NCBI GenBank assembly: GCA_000798955.1
Contig: JTLC01000028.1
Coordinates: 1-64,000, forward strand
Origin: Firmicutes bacterium ZOR0006
GTDB taxonomy: Bacteria > Bacillota_I > Bacilli_A > Culicoidibacterales > ZOR0006
Direction: 5' to 3'
Length of the DNA stretch: 64,000 nucleotides
Under the pieces are notes generated by a model. The model searched no databases. It saw nothing but the letters and a program-made list of their open reading frames with translations, and was not told the DNA's origin. This document shows, one piece after another, positions 52,390-61,891 of the stretch (the first letter of the stretch is position 1; each line of letters begins with the position of its first letter). The position numbers and the translations under genes are program-made.

Positions 52390-53706
52390 CTATTTTTGTG
52401 AAATGCCTTTAAAGAAAATTGTTGGAATAGTTTGGTTGATAAAAGTTAAGCGAAATGTTCCAGTACCGTTTTGCTTTTGATAGCGATTTTGGTGGATAAA
52501 GGCTTGGCTATATTGCTTTGGGCAGTAGCTAAAGCGACGAGTTAGACCGAAGCGATCAATGATAAAAGCATCATCGAGTTGACATAAATAACTTGAACGC
52601 CACACAAGCCATTGGTGATAGCTTGTGAGTCCAATGACGAATAATGTACTTAAAATCAGCGTTGGAATATTTGAAGTTGGACTACTGAATCCAAGAATCA
52701 GGCTAACAATAATGGCAATGAAAACCGGAGCTCCAAAAAGATAACTCGTTAAAGCTTGCTTTGTTGGGCGATATTGTGGAGCTTGAAAATCTACTGCAGG
52801 GAAATGCGTTGTTAACCAACTTGCGAGCTGATGGGCATTGATTAATGGTGCAAGGACAACCGTCTTGCTACTACTTATTTTCGCTTCATCAAGAGTGAGA
52901 TGAATACTTCCAAGTTGGTGCCACTGGTAACCAAATGGTTGTTTGAACTCAAGCATCACACTATCAGGGACTGTGAAAATAGTGGTTTTTGGAACAAAAA
53001 AGCCACTCCGAACGATACAATCATCACCATGACGTTCGAACAGAAAAAAACGAGACTGTAACCAAGTGAAAGCACCACCAAAAACTTTGAAAAGTAGGCA
53101 AATGAGTAAAAAGTTGAGAATATAAAACCAGAATGGAATTTGGATGACAATATCAGGGAAAAATAAAATCCCGACAATCATAGGAATTGCACTTACATTT
53201 AACGCACGTCGGAACCACTGTAAATCAGCAATGATATAAGCGAAAACATCAGTCGGTTTCAATTGATTTGGTTTAGCAGGTGATAAAACTAATCTTTGCG
53301 GGTGGAAGTAGTGCTCGAGACGTAAAGCGGTATCCATCCGGAGAATAAGAGTGATTTTTTGTTCGTCAGGTAATTGTAATTGACAACGAACTAAGCCTGA
53401 TTTTTGTTGGAGTGCTTTTGTACGGAGGCGTTCAAAACGCACTTGATTGAGCAAAAGTGTGCGAGTCTGTTTTGTTTTTAAACCAAAATGAACATGTAAG
53501 TGTTGCTCTGTTATTTCTAATGACTCAGCACGCCAAGTAATGAAAGTAAAACCACTATATAAGCAAAAGAGAATGCTTAAAATTATAGCAAAGGGAAGTA
53601 GATTCCAGTCAGTTAATAAAGCTAGAACGAGGAGTGAGATACAGACATTAAAAAAAGCAATAATCAAGCTCAACGCCAGATCAAGTTTAGAATTTCGAAA
53701 AAACAT
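52390..53706 (-). CDS. Bacterial PH-domain membrane protein (YdbT-like)
   Basis: 438 aa with paired N-terminal helices (about 10-50), further helix pairs near 165-220 and 330-375, and intervening bacterial PH (bPH_2/DUF304) domains. This three-module layout resembles B. subtilis YdbT, which with YdbS influences resistance to some bacteriocins. No ydbS gene adjoins it. RBS GGAGG six bases before the ATG. Confidence 0.84.
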   Translation of the reverse strand: MFFRNSKLDLALSLIIAFFNVCISLLVLALLTDWNLLPFAIILSILFCLYSGFTFITWRAESLEITEQHLHVHFGLKTKQTRTLLLNQVRFERLRTKALQQKSGLVRCQLQLPDEQKITLILRMDTALRLEHYFHPQRLVLSPAKPNQLKPTDVFAYIIADLQWFRRALNVSAIPMIVGILFFPDIVIQIPFWFYILNFLLICLLFKVFGGAFTWLQSRFFLFERHGDDCIVRSGFFVPKTTIFTVPDSVMLEFKQPFGYQWHQLGSIHLTLDEAKISSSKTVVLAPLINAHQLASWLTTHFPAVDFQAPQYRPTKQALTSYLFGAPVFIAIIVSLILGFSSPTSNIPTLILSTLFVIGLTSYHQWLVWRSSYLCQLDDAFIIDRFGLTRRFSYCPKQYSQAFIHQNRYQKQNGTGTFRLTFINQTIPTIFFKGISQK

Positions 53707-53727
53707 AGAAGTCCTCCAGATAGAATT

Positions 53728-54954
53728 TTAAATATGTAAACCAGCCACAAATCCAGTGCACTGGGCAACAGTTAAATTGTAGCCACCAGTATAGGCATGG
53801 ATATCGAGAATTTCACCAGCAAAAGCCAAACGCGGATCAAATTTTGATTGCATCGTTTTCGGGTCAACTTCTTTTAACTTAATACCACCACCAGTGACAA
53901 AGGATTTTTCGAGACTTTGGGTACCATTAACTTGGAAGGTAAAGCCTTTTAAAGCTTGCGCCATCAGTTCAATTTGTTTTGGTGTGAGCTGTTTGAGTGG
54001 CGTACTCTCATCAAGACCAATTTCGGTGAGTAAAAAGAGCAAATAACGTTCACTAACAAGCCCTTTCCAAGCATTTTTGAGGGCTTTATTGCTGTCTTGA
54101 CCTTTCAACCACGCTTGGACAGCCGTGATGTGTTGATCTGGTAGAACATCTAAAAGGACCGTTACTAACTCTTGTTTTTTGAGTTGTTTCACGACAAATT
54201 GACTTGAACGAAGTGCAGCTGGACCAGAAACACCAAAATGCGTAAATAATAAATCATAGCGGTGCGTTACGAGTGGTTTACCTTTTTGGTTTAAGACCGA
54301 AAAATTGATGTCATAGAGGGAAAGTCCTTGTAAGACTTTTTTGCGGATAAAACCTTCATCAGAGGTCAACGGTACTTCGGTGGGGAATAATTCAGTCGTC
54401 GTGTGACCAAACTGGGCTGCTAATTGATAACCAACTCCGGTTGATCCTGTTTGCGGAACCGATTTTCCCCCAGTTGTGAGAATCAGTTTATCACAGCTGA
54501 ACATTCCTAATGAGGTTTTGACAGCGAGTGGTTCGGTTGTTTTGACCGTTTGAACATCACAATTAAAATGAATTGTGACACCATTTTGCCGTAAGACTTT
54601 GGCAATTGTATCAACAACTGATTGGGCTTTATCAGTAACCGGGAACATCCGCCCTTTATTTTCTTCTTTTAATTTGAGGCCGTTCGTTTCGTAAAAGCGA
54701 ATTAAGTCGTTATTGTTGAATTGTGAGAAGACGCTGTGCAAGAAGCGGCCATTGCCGACAATGCCTGCAATCAGGAGATCATCTTGGTGAATATTCGTGA
54801 CATTACAACGGCCACCACCAGTGATGAGCATCTTTTTGCCCAAGACGGTATTTTTTTCTAAGATTGCGACGCGAGAGTAGCGTAAGCTCGCTTGCCAAGC
54901 GGCAAACATTCCCGCAGGACCACCGCCGACGACAATGACATCATAGTGTTGCAT
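53728..54954 (-). CDS. HI0933-family FAD-dependent oxidoreductase
   Basis: 408-aa flavoprotein (YhiN/BaiN-like). FAD-binding VVGGGPAGMFAAW, family signature GGGRCNVTN, LTTGGKSVPQTGSTG and the C-terminal FVTGGGIKLKEVDPKTMQSK. The physiological substrate is not known. RBS GGAGG. A minus-strand TATAAT with TGc at 54992-54997 is the likely promoter. Confidence 0.92.
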   Translation of the reverse strand: MQHYDVIVVGGGPAGMFAAWQASLRYSRVAILEKNTVLGKKMLITGGGRCNVTNIHQDDLLIAGIVGNGRFLHSVFSQFNNNDLIRFYETNGLKLKEENKGRMFPVTDKAQSVVDTIAKVLRQNGVTIHFNCDVQTVKTTEPLAVKTSLGMFSCDKLILTTGGKSVPQTGSTGVGYQLAAQFGHTTTELFPTEVPLTSDEGFIRKKVLQGLSLYDINFSVLNQKGKPLVTHRYDLLFTHFGVSGPAALRSSQFVVKQLKKQELVTVLLDVLPDQHITAVQAWLKGQDSNKALKNAWKGLVSERYLLFLLTEIGLDESTPLKQLTPKQIELMAQALKGFTFQVNGTQSLEKSFVTGGGIKLKEVDPKTMQSKFDPRLAFAGEILDIHAYTGGYNLTVAQCTGFVAGLHI

Positions 54955-54991
54955 AAAATAAAACCTCCAAATTTAGCGTATATATCAAATA

Positions 54992-55020
54992 ATTATAGCA
55001 AAAAACCCTTAGCTTGACAC
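54992..55020 (-). promoter_or_regulatory. Promoter of flavoprotein cluster
   Basis: Minus strand: TATAAT (54992-54997) with TGc, and GTGTCA (55015-55020) at 17-bp spacing. It overlaps the terminator of the preceding minus-strand gene. Confidence 0.5.
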
Positions 55021-55030
55021 TAAGCGAAGG
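55001..55030 (-). terminator. Second terminator of 137-aa gene (minus)
   Basis: Minus strand: CTTAG-n7-CTAAG followed by GGTTTTTT. Confidence 0.6.
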
Positions 55031-55092
55031 AAACAATCGGTTAAAATTAAAAAGTGCAGTCGTTGTTGTCAATAGAACTGCCAGTGAGAGCA

Positions 55093-55119
55093 TGAAAAAA
55101 AGACACACAATCGGTGTCT
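55093..55119 (-). terminator. Terminator of 137-aa gene (minus)
   Basis: Minus strand: AGACACcgattGTGTGTCT-type hairpin followed by seven T's. Confidence 0.75.
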
Positions 55120-55122
55120 CAT

Positions 55123-55536
55123 TTAGCGGAGCTGTAAGGTAAAGTAGAATATGCGTGTTTCGTCAGGATTGGTGCGCAAGAAATCATACGATTCAACCAG
55201 TTGACACGTTGAGAGACAACGTTGGCGTAACCGTTGATTTTCGACATCGACGATAACCTCACTAAAATGATAATTCGGCTGATCAGTTACGGGGATAAAT
55301 TCGTAGTTACTGCCAGTCGGAAGCGAATCAAAATAAAAATCAAGAAAACCATCATTTTTTTTGATTGAAGTAATTATCACTGTTTCGTTTGTTTCGGGAA
55401 TGGTGAAGGCTTTATTGAGTCGAAGCGTGGGCAGTGGTGCTAAGAGTGGCGGTTGATCATAACCTTTGGCTTCACTAAAGAAAAAGGCGGCAATAAAAAT
55501 CAAAATAATTGAGCTAATTAATTTTTTTCCTGACAT
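55123..55536 (-). CDS. Exported small protein, unknown
   Basis: 137 aa. Signal peptide or anchor at residues about 6-26 (LISSIILIFIAAFFFSEAKG), then a beta-rich domain with two cysteines (QRCLSTC) that could form a disulfide. Not recognised. AAAGGG lies eight bases before ATG 55536; TTG 55542 is a weaker option. Own terminators. Confidence 0.72.
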   Translation of the reverse strand: MSGKKLISSIILIFIAAFFFSEAKGYDQPPLLAPLPTLRLNKAFTIPETNETVIITSIKKNDGFLDFYFDSLPTGSNYEFIPVTDQPNYHFSEVIVDVENQRLRQRCLSTCQLVESYDFLRTNPDETRIFYFTLQLR

Positions 55537-55657
55537 CTTCAAGCCCTTTCAGTAAGCGGCTACACAACCGTAAATTTTTACTAGTATAGCATGAAATCAG
55601 CTTTTTGTAACCTTTTTGTAACAAGTGTGCAGAAAATATCGGCTGCTTGTCAAGATA

Positions 55658-55666
55658 TGGTATAAT
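55658..55666 (+). promoter_or_regulatory. hemW promoter, extended -10
   Basis: TGgTATAAT at 55658-55666, 26 bp before the start. Confidence 0.55.
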
Positions 55667-55692
55667 ATGAGGGAAGAAAGTGAGTTGAGATT

Positions 55693-56850
55693 ATGGACCA
55701 AGCACAAGCAGTTTATCTCCATATCCCCTTTTGTGATGAAATTTGTGAGTATTGTGATTTTGCGAAGGTATATTATCAAAGCCAACAACGCGATGCCTAT
55801 TTAGCGGCACTGGAGCGTGAAGTTGTGCTGACATTGGCAAAATATCCATTAGTAAAACCAATTCAAACTTTGTATTTAGGTGGTGGAACGCCAACCGCTT
55901 TGAACTTAGCGGAGCTTGAACAATTATTTACGATTATTAATCGCTATTTTCGACCTTTTTTTGCTCCTCATATTGAGCTGACAATTGAGGCTAATCCAGA
56001 TTCATTGACAGAAGAAAAGTTAGCCTATTTAGCACAACAAGGTGTCAATCGCTTAAGCATTGGCGTTCAAACGTTCCAAGAAAAGCATCTTGCAAAAATG
56101 GGACGGACGCATACAACCGCTCAAGTCAAAGACGTCATTGCCAAGGCAAAAGTAGCTGGCTTTACGAACATCAATGTCGATTTTATTTATGGGATTCCGG
56201 GGCAAACTGAGGCTGAAGTTGTCGCTGATATTGAAGCGTTTTTACAATTAGATATTCAACATATTTCGACCTATGCGTTAATTATCGAACCACACACGAA
56301 ATTTTATGTGCAACAAAAACGCGGACAACTCGAAGAAACGGCCGATGAAGTCGAAGCGCAAATGTATGCCTTGATTCAAGCTGCGTTACGCGAGCATGGT
56401 TATGAGCAATATGAATTAAGTAATTTCGCTCGTCCAGGTTTTGGGAGTCGGCACAATTTAACGTACTGGCAGAATTTACCATATTATGGTTTCGGTCTTG
56501 GTGCTCATGGTTATTTAGCAAATGAACGCTATGCCAATACCCGCGCGATTACTGCCTATCTCAAAAAATTGGCAGCTAATGAATTACCGATTACCGAAGC
56601 ACACGTTCTAACACGTCAAGAACAGATTGAAGAAACTGTATTTCTTGGTTTACGGACGCAAGCAGGAGTAAATAAAGCGAATTTTGCCAAGCGTTTTGGG
56701 GAAACACTGAATACAATTTATGGAGATGTGATTGCTGAGCATCAGCGGAAAGGGTGGATTATTGAGACCCCAACTGCAATTTGTTTAGCACCAGATACCC
56801 TCTTTATTGCCAATCAAATTATGAGTGATTATTTACTCGATGAAGCGTAG
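55693..56850 (+). CDS. hemW: Radical-SAM heme chaperone HemW
   Basis: HemN-like radical-SAM protein. Cluster motif C-DEI-C-EY-C (residues about 15-22) after VYLHIPF, then TLYLGGGTPTAL, and a C-terminal HemN domain. It lacks the residues needed for true oxygen-independent coproporphyrinogen oxidase and is of the HemW type, a heme-insertion chaperone. 385 aa. It suggests the cell handles heme, which fits the putative di-heme protein at 12279; no heme-synthesis genes are here. Confidence 0.93.
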   Translation: MDQAQAVYLHIPFCDEICEYCDFAKVYYQSQQRDAYLAALEREVVLTLAKYPLVKPIQTLYLGGGTPTALNLAELEQLFTIINRYFRPFFAPHIELTIEANPDSLTEEKLAYLAQQGVNRLSIGVQTFQEKHLAKMGRTHTTAQVKDVIAKAKVAGFTNINVDFIYGIPGQTEAEVVADIEAFLQLDIQHISTYALIIEPHTKFYVQQKRGQLEETADEVEAQMYALIQAALREHGYEQYELSNFARPGFGSRHNLTYWQNLPYYGFGLGAHGYLANERYANTRAITAYLKKLAANELPITEAHVLTRQEQIEETVFLGLRTQAGVNKANFAKRFGETLNTIYGDVIAEHQRKGWIIETPTAICLAPDTLFIANQIMSDYLLDEA

Positions 56851-56880
56851 AAACACGTCCTTTAAGGGACGTGTTTTTTT
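56851..56880 (+). terminator. hemW terminator
   Basis: AAACACGTCC-tttaa-GGGACGTGTTTTTTT. Confidence 0.92.
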
Positions 56881-56919
56881 GAATTCACGGAGCCAAGTAT
56901 CGTAAAAGTTGATTTTGTT

Positions 56920-56933
56920 TCGATAAGTATCGA
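56920..56933. promoter_or_regulatory. Palindrome upstream of XRE regulator
   Basis: TCGATA-ag-TATCGA (56920-56933), a perfect inverted repeat; the half AAGTATCG also occurs about 30 bp upstream. A likely operator for the adjacent regulator, with weak promoter elements around it. Confidence 0.55.
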
Positions 56934-57002
56934 CAGAAGCGATTGTATTGCTAGAAGGATTCACGTACAATCAAAGTGAAGAAAGGAAAGGAGGGGGCAT
57001 GG

Positions 57003-58121
57003 ATGCTACAACTTCATCGAAATTTGGGGCAATTACGAAAAGAGCGAGGCATTACTCAAGAAGAACTCGCCCAATTTATCGGAGTGACAAAGGCTTCGGT
57101 TTCTAAATGGGAAACGGGACAAAGTTTTCCGGATATTTTATTGCTACCCCAACTGGCAACCTATTTTGGCACAAGTATTGATGCATTACTGGGATACGAG
57201 CCGCAATTGAGTTCGGAACAAATTCAAAAACTCTATCAGAGTCTCGCAACTGATTTTAGTGAAAAAGCCTATGACGTTGTGATGGCCCAAAGTGAAAGCC
57301 TCGTCAAAAAATATTATGCGTGTGGTCCTTTTTTGCTACAAATAGCAATTTTATGGTTGAATCACTTAGAGTTAGCGCCGACCGTGGAGGAACAGCAACA
57401 ACGGTTACAGCGAATTCGTGAACTCTGCCAACAAATTTTAACCCATGAAGCCGATTTACAAGTAAGTCACGATGCAGTGATTATTACAGCAGTTGTCGAC
57501 TTGCAATTGGGGAAAGCAGAAGAGGTTATTGAAACGCTAGAACCACTTTTAAATCCGTATCATTTTTCGAAACAAAGCGAAGCCGTCTTAATTCAAGCGT
57601 ATCAGCTCGCAGGTAAACTTGAACAAGCCCAAAAATTCAACCAAATGGCGATGTACCAACATTTATTACTTTTAGTTAGTAGTGCAACGGTTGATTTGCA
57701 ACTCAATTGGGAAAATAAAGACCGAATGGCAGCAACAGTTGCACGAATTGATGGGTTGCTAGCGTTATACGAGATACAAAAACTTCATCCGAATACCGCA
57801 GCAATCTACCAATACCAAGTGGCGATTGTATATGCAATGCAGCAGCAAGAAAGTCAAGCTTTGGAGCGGTTAAGTCTGTATGTACAAGCTATTGAACAAT
57901 TATTTGATGACGGTGTTCTCATGCATGGGGATGACTACTTTGATCGACTAGCAACATGGTTTGAAGAAGCACCATTAGGAGCAACGGCGATTAGGAATCC
58001 GAAGCTCGTATTAGCAAGCAGTCTCCAAGCATTTACCCATCCAGCATTTGCGATGTTACAAACACACCCAACGTTTCAATTATTAAAACTAAAATTACAA
58101 AAACGAGGAGAAATAAAATGA
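57003..58121 (+). CDS. XRE-family regulator with helical repeat domain
   Basis: 372 aa. N-terminal HTH_3 (residues about 5-60; RGITQEELAQFIGVTKASVSKWETGQSFPD) followed by about 300 helical residues resembling TPR-like repeats. The size and layout recall Rgg/RNPP-type regulators, which bind peptides, but no peptide gene is visible and the TASVSKWE helix belongs to a broad XRE group. Strong RBS AAAGGAGGGGG supports ATG 57003. It overlaps the next gene by 4 bp and probably controls the ABC transporter behind it. Confidence 0.85.
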   Translation: MLQLHRNLGQLRKERGITQEELAQFIGVTKASVSKWETGQSFPDILLLPQLATYFGTSIDALLGYEPQLSSEQIQKLYQSLATDFSEKAYDVVMAQSESLVKKYYACGPFLLQIAILWLNHLELAPTVEEQQQRLQRIRELCQQILTHEADLQVSHDAVIITAVVDLQLGKAEEVIETLEPLLNPYHFSKQSEAVLIQAYQLAGKLEQAQKFNQMAMYQHLLLLVSSATVDLQLNWENKDRMAATVARIDGLLALYEIQKLHPNTAAIYQYQVAIVYAMQQQESQALERLSLYVQAIEQLFDDGVLMHGDDYFDRLATWFEEAPLGATAIRNPKLVLASSLQAFTHPAFAMLQTHPTFQLLKLKLQKRGEIK

Positions 58122-58342
58122 TAATCTTAACACAAATTCCAGCCGAAATTATGGAAATCTTACCGTTCTTAATCCCACTAGTGATTGCCCAATTAGCCCT
58201 GTTAGCGTATACGCTATGGCATATTTTTACTCATCCAAATTACCGTCGCTGGAATCGAATGACATGGGTCATTATTGTCCTAATTGGTATGCAATTTTGG
58301 GGACCGATTTTATATTTCTTATTTGGTAAAGAAGAGGCGTAA
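58118..58342 (+). CDS. PLDc_N-domain small membrane protein (YxlE-like)
   Basis: 74 aa, two transmembrane helices (about 13-34 and 47-68) with the phospholipase-D-nuclease N-terminal domain pattern (TWVIIVLIGMQFWGPILYFLFGK). Same size and gene order as B. subtilis YxlE, which lies before the ABC genes yxlF-yxlG and lowers SigY activity. Start overlaps the regulator stop (ATGA). Confidence 0.85.
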   Translation: MIILTQIPAEIMEILPFLIPLVIAQLALLAYTLWHIFTHPNYRRWNRMTWVIIVLIGMQFWGPILYFLFGKEEA

Positions 58343-58345
58343 TCG

Positions 58346-59266
58346 ATGGCACTGTTAGAAATTCGGCATGTGCATAAAAAATTCGGTAGCAATCAGGTAC
58401 TAACGGATGTTAACTTACAGGTCGAACCCCACACAATCTATGGCTTAATTGGTGAAAATGGAGCGGGAAAAACAACGACAATGAAAATGATCCTTGGTTT
58501 ATTGCCAATTGAAGAAGGAGAAATTTTTATCGATGGGAAAAAAGTGACATATGGTGCGAATCAAACCAATAAAATGATAGGTTACTTACCAGATGTTCCC
58601 GAGTTTTACGGCTATATGAGTGCCAAAGAATACTTACAATTATGTGCGAAAATTACTGGGATGAAATCATCACTTGTACAAGCACGAATTCGTGAACTAT
58701 TAGATTTAGTTGGATTAGCAGAGAACAACAAACGGATTCATGGCTACTCTCGTGGGATGAAGCAACGGCTCGGCATTGCCCAAGCATTACTCAACCAACC
58801 TAAGTTATTGATTTGTGATGAACCAACTTCGGCCCTAGACCCAAAAGGGCGAAAAGAAATCTTAGATATTCTTTTAGCTATAAAAAAAGAAACAACGATT
58901 ATTTTTTCAACACATATTTTAAGTGATGTTGAACGAATTTGTGATGATATTGGTCTATTACATCAGGGGAGTATTCATTTTCAGGGAAATATGCAGACGT
59001 TGAAGCGTGAACATCAAATGGAAGGGTTTGAAATTGAATTTGCCAGCCAAAGCGAATGTCAGACATTTAGCGCATTATTTGGAGCCGGTGAACAACTTTC
59101 ATTGACACGGTTACGCTATACCAATCCACAACAAGGTGATTTACGCCAGACGCTAGACATATGTGCGAGTCACAATCTAATCCCTATAAAAATTGAACAA
59201 CTAGAAGCAACGTTAGAATCAGTCTTTTTGGAGGTGATTAATGATGAAACAACTCCTCGCGTTTAG
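58346..59266 (+). CDS. ABC transporter ATP-binding protein (YxlF-like)
   Basis: 306 aa, single ABC domain: Walker A GENGAGKTT, signature YSRGMKQRLGIAQAL, Walker B LLICDEPTSALDPKG. An extra C-terminal domain (about 220-300) is typical of bacteriocin/drug-export type ATPases. Partner of the permease next to it. Confidence 0.93.
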   Translation: MALLEIRHVHKKFGSNQVLTDVNLQVEPHTIYGLIGENGAGKTTTMKMILGLLPIEEGEIFIDGKKVTYGANQTNKMIGYLPDVPEFYGYMSAKEYLQLCAKITGMKSSLVQARIRELLDLVGLAENNKRIHGYSRGMKQRLGIAQALLNQPKLLICDEPTSALDPKGRKEILDILLAIKKETTIIFSTHILSDVERICDDIGLLHQGSIHFQGNMQTLKREHQMEGFEIEFASQSECQTFSALFGAGEQLSLTRLRYTNPQQGDLRQTLDICASHNLIPIKIEQLEATLESVFLEVINDETTPRV

Positions 59267-60014
59267 TCAAAAAGAAATATTAGAGCTTATTCGGAGTGGT
59301 CGATTATTACTTTTTGTCATTCTCTTTATTGTCTTTGGGATTATGAACCCAGCATTAGCAAAGCTTACCCCCTGGTTACTTGAACAACTAGCGACAACAT
59401 TAGCAGAATCAGGAATAGTTGTTGTTGACATGCCAGTTGATGCGTTAACATCGTGGCAACAGTTTTATAAAAACTTTCCAATGGCACTCATTATTTATAC
59501 TATCCTGTCAGCAGGTGTTTTGACGAATGAATACCAACATGGAACTTTAATCAATATGGTAACAAAGGGGTTGCCACGCTGGAAAATTATTCTTGCGAAA
59601 ACAGTGGTCCTGTGGGGAACATGGACATTACTGTACAGCATCATGTTTGCGATTACGTATGCGTATAATGCGTATTTTTGGGATAATAGTATTGCTGCTG
59701 ATCTCTGGATCGCAGGAGTGCTCGTGTATCTGTTTGGTATTTTCATCTTAACTTTAGTTATTTGGAGTTCAACGCTCTTCAAGACGAGTACAGCTGTCAT
59801 GGCGAGTGTTGGTGCGTTGGTTATAGGAATGTACGGAATAAGTGTAGTGCCAACATGGGGAACATATTTGCCGACACAATTATTAACCGCACAAAACTTA
59901 TTAACAGAAGTAACACCATTACACGATTATCAGTTTGCTATCATCTTGACAGGTATCTTAATTCCAATCTTACTGTTAGGAAGTATCGTGATTTTCAATC
60001 AAAAACGCATTTAA
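59241..60014 (+). CDS. ABC transporter permease (YxlG-like)
   Basis: 257 aa, six hydrophobic helices, ABC-2 type (GVLTNEYQHGTLINMVTKGLPRWKIILAKT after the second helix). Overlaps the ATPase gene by 26 bp with RBS GGAGGTGAT inside it. With the two preceding genes it forms a yxlEFG-like exporter; the cargo is unknown. Confidence 0.91.
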   Translation: MMKQLLAFSQKEILELIRSGRLLLFVILFIVFGIMNPALAKLTPWLLEQLATTLAESGIVVVDMPVDALTSWQQFYKNFPMALIIYTILSAGVLTNEYQHGTLINMVTKGLPRWKIILAKTVVLWGTWTLLYSIMFAITYAYNAYFWDNSIAADLWIAGVLVYLFGIFILTLVIWSSTLFKTSTAVMASVGALVIGMYGISVVPTWGTYLPTQLLTAQNLLTEVTPLHDYQFAIILTGILIPILLLGSIVIFNQKRI

Positions 60015-60015
60015 G

Positions 60016-60039
60016 ACTAGGAATTTTCCTAGTTTTTTT
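60016..60039 (+). terminator. Terminator of ABC operon
   Basis: ACTAGGAA-tt-TTCCTAGT followed by T's (60016-60039). Confidence 0.87.
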
Positions 60040-60131
60040 GTTTATTTAAACAACAAAAAAGTGGTAAAATGAAAACAAACGAAAAAATTTTTGCAAGAAA
60101 AATTTCAAAAAATGAAAAAAGGAGATTGTAA

Positions 60132-60599
60132 ATGAGGGTATTTATTGGCTATAAATTGACAAAAATGAGTTGTAATCAACTTGAAAAATGGCAATGTGAA
60201 AGTGGTTTATCATCAACAGCCAAGTTCGTTTTGCCAAAAAATTTTCACCTAACGCTACTCTACAACGGTGAATTAACACCAGAACAACTTGAAAAATATC
60301 TCGAAAAGTTACACAAACAGCAGTGGGAAAAATATGAGGAATGCCAGATTTTAGGGTTGACAACATTCACTAAAAAAAACCAACATATTATTGTTGCTGA
60401 GGTAGAAAACACGCCTGCATTACAAGCAAATCGAGAGTATATTCGAAGTATTAGCGAGGAGTTGAAGCTTCCTTTTAGTGATGAATATAACTGGAAACCA
60501 CATATCACATTAGCTCGTCAAAAAGATGAAAAAATCGAAAAAAAATTTCAGAAAAAAATTCAAAATGACAAATTTAAGTTTAATTGTTTTCACATCTAA
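60132..60599 (+). CDS. 2H phosphoesterase (RNA 2',3'-cyclic phosphodiesterase-like)
   Basis: 155 aa of the LigT/ThpR superfamily. The two catalytic HxTx motifs are present: HLTL (NFHLTLLYNG, about residue 40) and HITL (WKPHITLAR, about residue 132). Family members hydrolyse 2',3'-cyclic phosphate or related bonds in RNA or nucleotides. Somewhat short, with a Lys-rich C-terminus. Strong RBS AAGGAGA. Confidence 0.85.
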   Translation: MRVFIGYKLTKMSCNQLEKWQCESGLSSTAKFVLPKNFHLTLLYNGELTPEQLEKYLEKLHKQQWEKYEECQILGLTTFTKKNQHIIVAEVENTPALQANREYIRSISEELKLPFSDEYNWKPHITLARQKDEKIEKKFQKKIQNDKFKFNCFHI

Positions 60600-60760
60600 T
60601 TCATCATTTACCGGTATCAGTTATGAAGCAATTGCAGAATTATGACGAAAAAATTATTTTTTCCAAGTTTTAAAAAAGTATAGCTTTTTTTCTTTAATTA
60701 ATTTACAATTAAAGGCGTATACATTAAAAGAAATGTGTAGAATAAAAAAGGAGGAGCGGG
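60600..60760. other. AT-rich gap before glgC
   Basis: Contains AAAAAAG-tatag-CTTTTTTT (about 60673-60691), a GC-poor hairpin that may terminate the upstream gene, and a weak promoter TTTACA (60702-60707) with TAAAAG at 17-bp spacing. Confidence 0.4.
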
Positions 60761-61888
60761 ATGATGAAGAAAGAAATGATCGGCATGATTCTAGCCGGAG
60801 GACAAGGAAGTAGATTAAAGGAGATGACAAAGCGAATTGCGAAGCCAGCAGTACCTTTTGGAGGACGCTATCGTATTATTGATTTTGCTTTGAGTAACTG
60901 TACAAATTCAAGGATTGATACTATTGGGGTGTTAACACAGTATCGTCCATTTCAATTAAATGCACATATTGGGGTCGGTGCACCGTGGGATTTAAATCAC
61001 GCAAATGGTGGCGTCTTTATGTTACCACCGCATGAAACAGAAACAGATGCTGCTTGGTATCGTGGGACAGCACATGCAATTTACCAAAACATTGAATTTA
61101 TTGATCGTTATAATCCAGAATACGTACTTATTTTATCAGGTGACCATATTTATAAGATGAATTATGACAAAATGTTACAATTTCATAAAAAAACTGAAGC
61201 AGATTGTACAATTGCAACACTTGAGGTTCCGTGGGAAGAAGCGAGTCGCTTTGGAATTTTAAATACAGATGCAGATTTCAATATTGAAGAGTTTGATGAA
61301 AAACCAGCAAATCCACGTAGTAACTTAGCATCGATGGGGATTTATATTTTTAATTGGTCAGTTTTACGCGAATATTTATTAAGTATGGAAGCAGCAGAAA
61401 TGCCTTCAGATGACTTTGGTCATGACGTCTTACCGAAAATGTTAGCTGACGGGAAGAAAATGACTGCGTATCCATTCAAAGGATATTGGAAAGATGTGGG
61501 AACATTAGACAGTTATTGGGAAGCAAACTTAGATATGATTTGTCCAAAGCATGAATTGAAATTACATGATCGTAGTTGGATCGTTTATAGCCAAAGTTCA
61601 GATTATCCACCACAAAAAATCAATGCATCAGGAAGTGTAAAACATTCAGTTATCGTCGATGGATGTGAAATTTCTGGTACCGTAAACAATTCAGTATTAT
61701 TCCCAGGTGTTATCGTTGAAGCTGGTGCAGTTGTTGAAGATGCTGTTTTAATGGGAAATGTCCATATTAAAAAAGGTGCTGTCGTTCGCAAGGCAATTGT
61801 TGTGGAAACAGCTACTGTGGAAGAATACCAACGCGTTATTGGGGAAGAAGAAGTCGTGTTACATTTAGGACAAGAAGAGGGGAAATAA
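60761..61888 (+). CDS. glgC: Glucose-1-phosphate adenylyltransferase GlgC
   Basis: Makes ADP-glucose, the first committed step of glycogen synthesis. 375 aa: nucleotidyltransferase domain with [23 protein letters not shown] and FALSNC, catalytic [11 protein letters not shown], glucose site EEFDEKP, and a C-terminal left-handed beta-helix (about 290-370). AAGGAGG precedes ATG 60761 (or 60764). Confidence 0.97.
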   Translation: MMKKEMIGMILAGGQGSRLKEMTKRIAKPAVPFGGRYRIIDFALSNCTNSRIDTIGVLTQYRPFQLNAHIGVGAPWDLNHANGGVFMLPPHETETDAAWYRGTAHAIYQNIEFIDRYNPEYVLILSGDHIYKMNYDKMLQFHKKTEADCTIATLEVPWEEASRFGILNTDADFNIEEFDEKPANPRSNLASMGIYIFNWSVLREYLLSMEAAEMPSDDFGHDVLPKMLADGKKMTAYPFKGYWKDVGTLDSYWEANLDMICPKHELKLHDRSWIVYSQSSDYPPQKINASGSVKHSVIVDGCEISGTVNNSVLFPGVIVEAGAVVEDAVLMGNVHIKKGAVVRKAIVVETATVEEYQRVIGEEEVVLHLGQEEGK

Positions 61889-61891
61889 GAG

